Below, piece after piece: positions 1 to 5,826 of a stretch of DNA of 7,443 nucleotides. The stretch's first letter is position 1. The number at the start of each line of letters is the position of its first letter. The notes beneath the pieces were generated by a model, which was not told the origin of the DNA, did no database searches, and saw nothing but the letters and a program-made list of their open reading frames with translations. Source of the DNA: Candidatus Zipacnadia bacterium (lineage in GTDB: Bacteria > Armatimonadota > Zipacnadia > Zipacnadales > Zipacnadaceae); NCBI GenBank assembly GCA_029821215.1, contig JALGTV010000060.1, positions 1 to 7,443 on the forward strand, read 5' to 3'. Made by a program: the position numbers and the translations under genes.

Positions 1-788
1 AGAGCATCACTTTTGTCACGGCTTTCGGTGGGAGCGAACTCAACGGCGATGTAACCGTCATAGCCAGCCTCTACCAGTTGACCGACCAGGGGCGCGTAGT
101 CTATTACTCCGTGCTCCAGGGGGGCACGGATAAGGTCGTGGTCGTCATCGCCGGTCAGTAGTCGTTGGTAGTTCTGAGCGTGAACGTGGACTACATAGGG
201 CAAGACCGCCGCCAGGCGCTGCTCAGGAGTTTCAGTATTAATATAAGCGCTAATCTGGAAGTTGAGACGGAAATTGGGCCGGTCCACTTCTTCCACCAAC
301 CGGCGGGCAGCCGCGCCGGTGTCGGTTAGAGTAACATCGTGCATCTCAGCAGCGAGGATGATACTCAGCTTTGCTGCCTGGTCGCAGGCCTGGCGGATTT
401 GGCGGATGGCGGTTGTCCAGATGGCTTCAGTAGCTTCGGCTGAGCCAACATCGGAGGCCCAGATCCTAACAATAGGAGCACGCAGACACCGGGCTATGTG
501 GAGAGTGGGACCTAACTCAACGGTATCATCAGTGTGAGGGTAGGCGCTGGCAAAGCGCAAATAGGAACCAAATACCGGTATATCTAAGCCCCGTCTGGCC
601 ACCATTCTCCGCGCCGTGCGCACGCGATTCTCGTCAAACTTCTCCGAGATATGGGGTTCGCGTCCCCAGATTTCCACTCCGGCAACTCCCAGCTCATCGG
701 CAACACTGAGAGCATAGTCCAATAGCTTCTCGCGGAAAGCTATTGTACATAAGGCTAATTTGATATTGCCGGTGCGCTTCGCACTCAC
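1..788 (-). CDS. Sugar phosphate isomerase/epimerase, xylose-isomerase-like TIM barrel (3' end cut by window)
   Basis: I read 262 codons from a GTG at 788, after an in-frame TGA at 798-800; the gene runs off the left edge. The protein looks like the AP_endonuc_2/COG1082 family, soluble metal-dependent isomerases or epimerases of sugars and inositol derivatives. Visible landmarks are KLALCTIAF (beta 1, residues 10-18), GVEIWGRE (36-43, Glu39), LAAEMHD (145-151, Glu148), VVHVHAQNY (199-207, His201/His203) and YIAVEF (246-251, Glu250). These match the positions of the family's glutamate and histidine metal ligands. At the strand where the family normally has a metal-binding Asp (LNLD-type), this protein has LNFQ (Gln178). 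Glu250 lies in the last barrel strand, so only the final helix should be missing. The ribosome site is weak (GAGAG about 12 bases upstream, or GGGG at 2 bases). It starts 49 bases after the Gfo/Idh stop and probably shares its transcript. The substrate cannot be told from sequence. Confidence 0.85.
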   Translation of the reverse strand, partial: MSAKRTGNIKLALCTIAFREKLLDYALSVADELGVAGVEIWGREPHISEKFDENRVRTARRMVARRGLDIPVFGSYLRFASAYPHTDDTVELGPTLHIARCLRAPIVRIWASDVGSAEATEAIWTTAIRQIRQACDQAAKLSIILAAEMHDVTLTDTGAAARRLVEEVDRPNFRLNFQISAYINTETPEQRLAAVLPYVVHVHAQNYQRLLTGDDDHDLIRAPLEHGVIDYAPLVGQLVEAGYDGYIAVEFAPTESRDKSDA

Positions 789-837
789 GACCCCAAATCA
801 CTCTCTGGGCTAAGGTGTTGCGGCTCGATGGGACAAA

Positions 838-1866
838 TCACATCAAGTCTACTGTCTGGCCACTCTGGGCAGAGTCATGAATTGCCTGGACTATTCTGGT
901 ATTCTTTACACCGTCTTCCAGACTGACCATAGGCGGGGTGTCGGCCGCCATAGAATCAGCAAAATGCCAGATAGCATTAGGCCCGAGGCCCCGGGGCAGC
1001 CCGTGGATGTCCAAGTATACGCATGTGTCCGGCCAACTGGCCTCGGTTTTTGTGTATATCTGGGACATACCGTGGTGGGAACAATCGGCATAGACCGTGC
1101 CCTCCGAGCCTACCAGTTCCATGCGGAAATCAATTAGGGACGGTAGGGCATCGCCCAAAATCCAGCAGTTTTCCACATGGCCTACGCCGCCCTGGCTCAG
1201 CTCCAGTATGCTGTGGAAAAAATCAGGGGTATCCAACCCCTGCTGCTTAAGTACCCCCGTCCGCGAGACTGAATATACTCTGGCCACATCATCGGCAAAC
1301 AGCCAGGTGACCAGATCCACGGCATGAGAGGCCAGCCACCAGGCCACAGTGGTTTTGGCGGTCCAACTGAGCATCTGAGTAGGTACCCAAATCTTGTTGT
1401 TTAGCCGAATTGAGATCATCTGCGGCGTGCCTAACTCGCCATTGTCAATGGCCTCTTTGGCGCGGATCATGGTGATATTCCAGCGATTCTGAAAGTCTAC
1501 CATGCAAGTAACGCCGGCTGTCCGAACCGCCTGGGCGATGTCCTCAGCGTCCTGAAGCGAAGTGGCCATCGGCTTCTCCAGTAGCATGTGCTTGCCGGCC
1601 TGGGCGGCAGCCACTGCGATGTCACGGTGCAGGTGATCGGGGGTGACGATAGAAACGGCTTCAACATCCTCGCGCGCCAACAACTCTTCATAGTCGGTCG
1701 TCCAGGACTGGATACCATAATCTTGAGCCTGCTGGGCAGCCACTTCTTGATTGATGTCGCAAACACAGGTCACCTCGGCGGCCGGATGAGCTTGATAGGT
1801 CTTCAGATGCCACTGGCCCTGCAGGCCACAGCCAATCACACCTAACTTCACTTGATGCTGTTGCAT
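838..1866 (-). CDS. Gfo/Idh/MocA family NAD(P)-dependent oxidoreductase
   Basis: A 342-residue cytoplasmic dehydrogenase of the glucose-fructose oxidoreductase/inositol dehydrogenase family, which oxidises or reduces a sugar or cyclitol hydroxyl with NAD(P). The N-terminal Rossmann fold shows GVIGCGLQG (G12, G14, G17), an acidic Asp37 after beta 2 that suggests NAD preference, TPDHLH (75-80) and the signature LLEKPMA (E97-K98-P99). The C-terminal GFO_IDH_MocA_C part includes ASHAVDL (179-185), where His181 is the likely catalytic histidine. The Asp usually four residues before it is Trp177 here. An in-frame GTG at 1884 would add six residues, but that stretch is itself the Shine-Dalgarno sequence (GGAGGAG, 1876-1882) placed nine bases before ATG 1866, so I chose 1866. 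A strong promoter lies upstream at 1940-1968 and the isomerase gene follows 49 bases after the stop. Substrate unknown; a sugar or inositol derivative is likely. Confidence 0.93.
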   Translation of the reverse strand: MQQHQVKLGVIGCGLQGQWHLKTYQAHPAAEVTCVCDINQEVAAQQAQDYGIQSWTTDYEELLAREDVEAVSIVTPDHLHRDIAVAAAQAGKHMLLEKPMATSLQDAEDIAQAVRTAGVTCMVDFQNRWNITMIRAKEAIDNGELGTPQMISIRLNNKIWVPTQMLSWTAKTTVAWWLASHAVDLVTWLFADDVARVYSVSRTGVLKQQGLDTPDFFHSILELSQGGVGHVENCWILGDALPSLIDFRMELVGSEGTVYADCSHHGMSQIYTKTEASWPDTCVYLDIHGLPRGLGPNAIWHFADSMAADTPPMVSLEDGVKNTRIVQAIHDSAQSGQTVDLM

Positions 1867-1875
1867 TGGCTCAGT

Positions 1876-1882
1876 CTCCTCC
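1876..1882 (-). promoter_or_regulatory. Ribosome binding site that fixes the Gfo/Idh start
   Basis: On the minus strand GGAGGAG stands nine bases before ATG 1866. It overlaps the first codons of the longer GTG-start reading at 1884, which makes that longer start unlikely. Confidence 0.8.
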
Positions 1883-1903
1883 ACATTGATTGTATCTCAG
1901 TTT

Positions 1904-1914
1904 TGATGCCATCA
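1904..1914. promoter_or_regulatory. Candidate operator palindrome in the 5' leader of the Gfo/Idh gene
   Basis: TGATGCCATCA has 5-base arms (TGATG/CATCA) around one central base. It is bracketed by a CAGTTTT direct repeat (1898-1904 and 1913-1919) and, further out, by TGTATC repeats (1891-1896 and 1923-1928). It lies about 20-30 bases after the expected transcription start of the promoter at 1940-1968, where a roadblock-type repressor site could sit. Short motifs like this arise by chance, so the call is weak. Confidence 0.25.
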
Positions 1915-1939
1915 GTTTTTACTGTATCGGCGTAAGAAA

Positions 1940-1968
1940 ATTATAGAACAGGTCCATCCGGCTGTCAA
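1940..1968 (-). promoter_or_regulatory. Perfect-consensus sigma70 promoter for the Gfo/Idh-isomerase pair
   Basis: Read on the minus strand, TTGACA (1968-1963), exactly 17 bases, then TATAAT (1945-1940): six of six matches in both boxes with the optimal spacer. The predicted start is near 1933, giving a leader of about 67 bases before ATG 1866. The -35 box begins four bases after the galE stop codon, so transcription restarts here even if the upstream operon reads through. No terminator hairpin separates galE from this promoter. Confidence 0.85.
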
Positions 1969-1972
1969 CTGG

Positions 1973-2899
1973 CTACTGAAGACCACCGCGCAGGAAGGCA
2001 ACGGTGTGCTGGACACCCTCGGAAAAGCTAACTTGAGGCTCCCAGCCCAGTAGCTCTCGGGCCTTGGTGATGTTCAGAGCACTGCGCGTGATATCTCCAA
2101 GTCGCGGCTCGCCATAACGAGGTTGCCCACCGTAGCCAACGGCATCGGCTACGGCCGCGAAGACTTCCTGCACGGAAGTCTGGTGACCCGTACCCAAGTT
2201 GAGTACCTGATTGTCGCCTTGATGTAAAGCCCGGACATTAGCCTCCACTATATCATCAACAAACACATAGTCGCGGGTATCGGTGCCGTCACCAAAGATA
2301 GTCGGTTGCTGTCCCTGGAGCATTTGTTGGCCGAAAATGGCGACTACGCCCGCCTCTCCGTAAGCATTCTGGCGCGGGCCGTAAACATTGGCATATCGCA
2401 AAATCACGTATTTGAGGTCGCGTAGTTCACCATACAGCTTAAGATATTCTTCTACAGTGTACTTAGATAGCCCATAGTGGCTGACGGGATTTATGGGATG
2501 GTCCTCATCAGTGGGGATGTACTGTGGCTCTCCGTATACCGCTCCGCCGCTGGAGGCGTAGATAATCTTGGTAGCTCCGACGGCCAATCCTTGCTCAATT
2601 AAGTTTATGCTGCCTACGATATTGGTGATAGCATCAAAAGCCGGGTCTTCTACTGAGTGGCGGACATTGATCTGGGCGGCGTGATGGTTTATTAGCTCCG
2701 GCTGCTCCTCTTGCATAACCTGGGCCACCGCCTCCGCATTGGTTATGTCCACCTGGTGGAAGGTGGCCTGGGGATTGAGGTTGTCGCGTTGGCCGGTAGA
2801 AAGATTATCAATGACAACTACCTCGTGGCCCAGTTGCAGATATTGGTCTACTATGTGCGAGCCGATGAAGCCGGCCCCGCCAGTTACGAGAATCTTCAC
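1973..2899 (-). CDS. galE: NAD-dependent epimerase/dehydratase, UDP-glucose 4-epimerase-like (extended SDR)
   Basis: A 308-residue cytoplasmic extended short-chain dehydrogenase, most like GalE/WbpP-type enzymes that invert C4 of UDP-glucose, UDP-GlcNAc or related sugars through a 4-keto intermediate. Landmarks: VTGGAGFIGSH (5-15) binding NAD, VVVIDNLS (27-34) with the NAD-selective Asp31, NHHAAQINVRHS (71-82), YASSGGAVYGEP (114-125) with the active-site Ser region, YGLSK (Tyr142/Lys146 catalytic pair), LRYANVYGPRQ (167-177), FGDGTDTRDYVFVDDI (202-217) and the C-terminal LGWEP (284-288). Length is normal for the short GalE form. The start is GTG at 2899, supported by AGGAGG six bases upstream. 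It begins 47 bases after holB with no terminator seen between, so it probably continues the tmk-holB transcript. The symbol is by family only; exact UDP-sugar specificity is not visible. Confidence 0.9.
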   Translation of the reverse strand: MKILVTGGAGFIGSHIVDQYLQLGHEVVVIDNLSTGQRDNLNPQATFHQVDITNAEAVAQVMQEEQPELINHHAAQINVRHSVEDPAFDAITNIVGSINLIEQGLAVGATKIIYASSGGAVYGEPQYIPTDEDHPINPVSHYGLSKYTVEEYLKLYGELRDLKYVILRYANVYGPRQNAYGEAGVVAIFGQQMLQGQQPTIFGDGTDTRDYVFVDDIVEANVRALHQGDNQVLNLGTGHQTSVQEVFAAVADAVGYGGQPRYGEPRLGDITRSALNITKARELLGWEPQVSFSEGVQHTVAFLRGGLQ

Positions 2900-2905
2900 G
2901 TTTGG

Positions 2906-2911
2906 CCTCCT
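2906..2911 (-). promoter_or_regulatory. Ribosome binding site supporting the GTG start of the galE-like gene
   Basis: AGGAGG on the minus strand, full Shine-Dalgarno consensus, with a six-base spacer to GTG 2899. It justifies a non-ATG start that also places the Rossmann motif at the usual residue 5. Confidence 0.85.
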
Positions 2912-2946
2912 GTGAGTTTGCTTGGTAATTGGTGAATCTTACGAGT

Positions 2947-4149
2947 TTATACGGACAGTGATATCAACTTCATCATAAGGACTTGGGCTGATAGCCGCAG
3001 ATTGGCATTGCTCTGGAGGTGCTGCCTGGTCTGTTGTATCCACCGCGCTGCTCGCTGGGAAGCCCTGAAGTCATAACAGGTAGCCGCCTGGTGAAGTTGA
3101 TCCAGATAGTCGGCGTTTATGAGTTTATCAGCCGACTCGGCGGCAGTTGACATCAATATATCGCGCCACCAGGAATAGATAATATCTAACAATTCGGTCA
3201 TCTGAGTCCGAAGTACATTGTCGCGGTTAGCTTTTAGCAACTGCTGGGCTATGTCCGGCTCCTCGCCGGCCAGCCACCACTGTTCAGCGGCTTCAATCAG
3301 TATCTCGCCAGTGCGCATACCCTCAAAAAGCTGGCGGTGGGGTAGGGAAGCCATTAGGTCCAGGACGAGGGTTCTCTGAGCCAGGGCGGCTGGATGTGCC
3401 AATAGCCGGTAGGCCCAGCCGTAGCGGCCACCACTGGCAGCAGCCACTGCCCGGATGGTCTGGCTATCAACTTCCGGGAACTGGTCAGCCAGGGCGCTCG
3501 TCATCTCGTCACTGGGTACGGGGTGGAAGTTCACCACCTGGCAGCGAGATGCAATGGTGGGCAGCAAAGCAGTAATATCAGTGGTGGTAAGGATAAATGT
3601 AGTGGCGCCGGGCGGCTCTTCCAGGGTTTTCAGAAAGCAGTTGGCTGTCTCATCGTTCATAGTTTCTGCCGAGATTAGGGCATAGACTTTGCGGTTGCCA
3701 CTCGCCGCTTTCAGATTGGCCCGGGCTATCAGCTCCCGCATCGGCTCAATTTTTATGATTCCGCCTAACACATCAGGCAGATCCCGGGGGTCGTAATCCA
3801 ATTCCTCATCGTTGCTTTCTTCGTCCTCACCTGCATCTGCTGATTCTTCAAATGTGTTTCTTTTCGGCATTCCCTTGACTACCGGACGCAGCAAGTCGAA
3901 GTTGGGGCTGTTGATATCCTGTATGTGCCGGCAACTGTCGCACTGGTCACAGCCAGTAACCTCGGCGACGTTACGGGCCACTTCGCGGCGCTCACAATTG
4001 ACGGCTTTGGCCAGCTCAATGGCGACCAGGGTCTTGCCAATATTGGGCGGCCCGACGAAAAGATAGGCATTAGGCAGCCGGTCCTCGTAGATGGCTCGCT
4101 GGAGCAGTTTTATCGGCCCGCGGTGACCGACGACATCGGCAAATGACAT
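2947..4149 (-). CDS. holB: DNA polymerase III subunit delta-prime (clamp-loader ATPase fold)
   Basis: A 400-residue AAA+ clamp-loader subunit that acts with delta and tau/gamma to open the beta clamp at the replication fork. Domains: VVGHRGPIKLLQRAI (6-20), Walker A GPPNIGKT (33-40), a zinc module with Cys52, Cys67, Cys70 and Cys73, the LKTLEEPPG segment (173-181), sensor 1 TTTD (188-191) and the SRC motif (Ser201-Arg202-Cys203), then the helical C-terminal collar. SRC plus zinc module separates delta-prime and gamma/tau from delta; the single short collar and tmk linkage favour delta-prime. Walker A is intact, but the Walker B acidic pair is missing (ALISAE at 157-162). A strongly acidic insert at about 92-122 (including EESADAGEDEESNDEELDYD) helps make the protein longer than the usual 300-340. 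ATG 4149 lies two bases after the tmk stop, with GGAG inside tmk about 11 bases upstream, implying coupled translation. Confidence 0.93.
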   Translation of the reverse strand: MSFADVVGHRGPIKLLQRAIYEDRLPNAYLFVGPPNIGKTLVAIELAKAVNCERREVARNVAEVTGCDQCDSCRHIQDINSPNFDLLRPVVKGMPKRNTFEESADAGEDEESNDEELDYDPRDLPDVLGGIIKIEPMRELIARANLKAASGNRKVYALISAETMNDETANCFLKTLEEPPGATTFILTTTDITALLPTIASRCQVVNFHPVPSDEMTSALADQFPEVDSQTIRAVAAASGGRYGWAYRLLAHPAALAQRTLVLDLMASLPHRQLFEGMRTGEILIEAAEQWWLAGEEPDIAQQLLKANRDNVLRTQMTELLDIIYSWWRDILMSTAAESADKLINADYLDQLHQAATCYDFRASQRAARWIQQTRQHLQSNANLRLSAQVLMMKLISLSV

Positions 4150-4151
4150 AC

Positions 4152-4769
4152 CTACTCTATCTCCAGAATGCGCAGGATCTCGGCATGGATTTGTTCAACT
4201 AACTGATCGGCGTCTACTACTGCCACTGCGGGACCCAGATGCTCAGCATATTTCAAGAACCCCTGGCGGACGCGGCAGTGATAGTCAGTTGGCTTCTGCT
4301 CAATCCGGTCTGTACTGCCGGATTGATTTGATTTACGTTGCCTGCCAATTTCGGGGTCAAGGTCCAGGATTATGGTCATATCGGGCAACTGGCTGCCGGT
4401 GGCCAGTTTGTCCAGTTCCCAGAAGGTATCAAACCCCAGGCCGCCGGCATAGCCCTGATAAGCAGCAGTAGACGCGGAGAACCGATCGCAGACGACAATT
4501 TTGCCATCTGCCAGAGCCGGGCGGATGACCTGGGCCAGGTGCTGGGCCCGCGAGGCGCAAAACAGTAGAGCTTCGGTCAGCGCGCTCATTGACAGGTCGG
4601 GATCCAGTAGCACCTGGCGAATGCGCTCACCAGTGGGCGTGCCCCCGGGTTCGTGGGTGGTCACTACTTGATAACCCCGTTCGGTCAGGGCGGCAGCCAG
4701 CAGCCGGGTCTGGGTGCTTTTGCCGCATCCTTCTATTCCATCAAGGACAATGAATCGGTAGGCCAGCAA
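4152..4769 (-). CDS. tmk: Thymidylate kinase (dTMP kinase)
   Basis: A 205-residue cytosolic enzyme that phosphorylates dTMP to dTDP with ATP, the last specific step to dTTP. Sequence signs in order: P-loop GIEGCGKST (11-19), HEPGGT (39-44) that binds the dTMP region, LFCASRAQH (69-77), DRFSASTAAYQG (95-106, the family DRY/DRF motif), LDLDPEIGRQRK (135-146) leading into a LID with DRIEQK (154-159), and DYHCRVRQGFLKYA (162-175). Length is normal. No ATG fits; I use TTG at 4769 because AAGGAAA lies just upstream and because it leaves the normal short lead before RFIVLDG. It is the first gene of the minus-strand operon, with a promoter at 4833-4862, and it abuts holB, a common bacterial pairing. 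Confidence 0.95.
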   Translation of the reverse strand: MLAYRFIVLDGIEGCGKSTQTRLLAAALTERGYQVVTTHEPGGTPTGERIRQVLLDPDLSMSALTEALLFCASRAQHLAQVIRPALADGKIVVCDRFSASTAAYQGYAGGLGFDTFWELDKLATGSQLPDMTIILDLDPEIGRQRKSNQSGSTDRIEQKPTDYHCRVRQGFLKYAEHLGPAVAVVDADQLVEQIHAEILRILEIE

Positions 4770-4774
4770 TAGTG

Positions 4775-4781
4775 TTTCCTT
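4775..4781 (-). promoter_or_regulatory. Ribosome binding site supporting the TTG start of tmk
   Basis: AAGGAAA on the minus strand, with the AGGA core seven bases before TTG 4769. It is the only purine-rich site near the start of the kinase fold. Confidence 0.65.
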
Positions 4782-4832
4782 GGTAGGCAGTGATAGTCAG
4801 AAATAGTGAAGCTTGACCAGACTGACACCTCA

Positions 4833-4862
4833 AGTATATGGTGCTCGGAAGGAGAGTGTCAA
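4833..4862 (-). promoter_or_regulatory. Likely sigma70 promoter of tmk-holB-galE
   Basis: On the minus strand TTGACA (4862-4857), an 18-base spacer, then TATACT (4838-4833): a perfect -35 and a five-of-six -10. Predicted start near 4826, leader about 57 bases to TTG 4769. An inverted repeat, TGACAC (4823-4828) with GTGTCA (4856-4861), has one arm on the -35 box and one arm just past the -10, so a regulator might bind there. Confidence 0.65.
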
Positions 4863-4949
4863 GACCGCCAGCAAGTAGATACCGTTGCAGAAGCCAAAGG
4901 AGGGAAAGGAATACCGGTCGGGAAACGAACTATGCTTCCAGTGTTAAAG

Positions 4950-4958
4950 TGCTATGCT
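4950..4958 (+). promoter_or_regulatory. Possible extended -10 promoter for the neuA-neuB pair
   Basis: TGCTATGCT has an extended -10 TGN followed by TATGCT (four of six matches), about 45 bases before the neuA-like start. There is no convincing -35 at 16-18 bases upstream; a second TATGCT lies at 4931-4936. This is the best candidate I can find in the right half of the divergent region, and it is weak. Confidence 0.25.
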
Positions 4959-5003
4959 GTCTTCTGATGGACCTATCAAGGTTGACCGTATAGATCTTAC
5001 GCT

Positions 5004-5741
5004 ATGGTGAAATGTATGGATAAGAGCAGGAACAACAATGACGAAAAGCTGACGGTGCTGGGAGTCACTCCGGCGCGCGGTGGGTCCAAGGCCATACCGG
5101 GCAAGAATGTTTACCCATTGGCGGGCAAGCCGCTGATTGTCTGGACTTTGGAAGCAGCCCAGCGGGCGAGATTGCTGGATCGGATTGTGGTCTCAACCGA
5201 CGATGAGGAAATCGCCGAAGTCTCCCGCCGGGCCGGGGCGGAGGTGATAATGCGTCCAGCGGAGTTGGCTACTGACAACGCTCACACTGAGCCGGTTCTG
5301 CTGCATACTCTGGAGCACCTGGCGCAGACCGAAGGCTATGTGCCTGACGCAGTTGCTTTGCTCCAGTGTACCTCGCCCCTGCGGGGAGCCAGCGTAATTG
5401 ATGCCGGCATCCGTAAGCTCGTCGAGACCGGCTGTGATGTAGTGATGACGGTGGCGCCGCTGCAGCACTGGTTTCTGTGTGGGCAGATTACCGAGGATGA
5501 CCAGTTCAAACCCGAATACGATTACCAGGGGCGCCGGTTCACTCATGAGCTGACAGAGAAGTACTCAGAAAACGGTGCTTTGTATGTAACTCGCACTCAC
5601 ATTCTCCGTGAGCAACAGTGCCGCCTGGGTGGTGATGTGCGGGTGATAGTGATGGATCCCATCCGCTCCATTGACATTGATAATTACCAAGATATGGAAC
5701 TGGCCCAGGAGGTAATCCAGGCTTTCGGGCCACCGAATTGA
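5004..5741 (+). CDS. neuA: Acylneuraminate cytidylyltransferase family protein (CMP-nonulosonate synthetase)
   Basis: A 245-residue cytoplasmic nucleotidyltransferase that activates a nonulosonic acid with CTP to give the CMP-sugar and pyrophosphate. Visible: the CTP-binding loop PARGGSKAIPGKN (23-35), LAGKPLIVWTLEAA (39-52), STDDEEIA (64-71), LLQCTSPLR (119-127), SENGALYVT (188-196) and SIDIDNYQDMELA (222-234), where Asp224 and Asp226 correspond to the Mg-binding aspartates of bacterial CMP-sialic acid synthetases. SENGALYVT and SIDID favour NeuA-type enzymes over KdsB. The start is uncertain: ATG 5004 has no clear ribosome site, while ATG 5016 (Met5) has GGTGA five bases upstream; the fold starts well after both. 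The neuB-like gene follows after 85 bases on the same strand. Whether the product is sialic, legionaminic, pseudaminic or another nonulosonate cannot be told from this gene. Confidence 0.9.
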   Translation: MVKCMDKSRNNNDEKLTVLGVTPARGGSKAIPGKNVYPLAGKPLIVWTLEAAQRARLLDRIVVSTDDEEIAEVSRRAGAEVIMRPAELATDNAHTEPVLLHTLEHLAQTEGYVPDAVALLQCTSPLRGASVIDAGIRKLVETGCDVVMTVAPLQHWFLCGQITEDDQFKPEYDYQGRRFTHELTEKYSENGALYVTRTHILREQQCRLGGDVRVIVMDPIRSIDIDNYQDMELAQEVIQAFGPPN

Positions 5742-5813
5742 GGAAGCACATTGCAATGATTAAAAATATGGATTCATTAAGCCTTGGGGCCGTAGCACAG
5801 ATTTTTCATAGTT

Positions 5814-5819
5814 AGGTGG
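5814..5819 (+). promoter_or_regulatory. Ribosome binding site of the neuB-like gene
   Basis: AGGTGG with a seven-base spacer to ATG 5827 supports this start. It overlaps the stop codon (5813-5815) of a 19-codon reading frame that begins at 5756. Confidence 0.7.
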
Positions 5820-5826
5820 TAAGGAA

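Noticed and set aside
262..537. Plus-strand open frame of 91 codons
   Set aside because: It lies antisense within the conserved sugar isomerase, has no recognisable motif, and its composition fits a shadow frame.
790..837. Terminator or regulatory RNA between the Gfo/Idh and isomerase genes
   Set aside because: I found no stable hairpin with a U-tract on the minus strand; the gap reads as ordinary operon spacing. The same holds for 2900-2946 and 5742-5826.
1588..1845. Plus-strand open frame of 85 codons opposite the Gfo/Idh gene
   Set aside because: It mirrors the conserved Rossmann region of the minus-strand gene and shows no protein family pattern.
1867..1884. Longer GTG start for the Gfo/Idh gene
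   Set aside because: The extra six codons consist of the Shine-Dalgarno sequence for ATG 1866 and its spacer, and they add nothing to the fold.
4982..4994. TTGACC followed by TATAGA just before the neuA start
   Set aside because: The two boxes are almost adjacent, so they cannot form one promoter, and they sit too near the start codon.
5193..5546. Minus-strand open frame of 117 codons opposite the neuA-like gene
   Set aside because: The plus-strand frame carries a full set of cytidylyltransferase motifs; the antisense frame has none and no ribosome site.
5784..5812. Separate promoter for neuB (TTGGGG, 17 bases, CATAGT)
   Set aside because: Only three and four of six matches; chance level in a short AT-rich gap between two genes that look like one operon.
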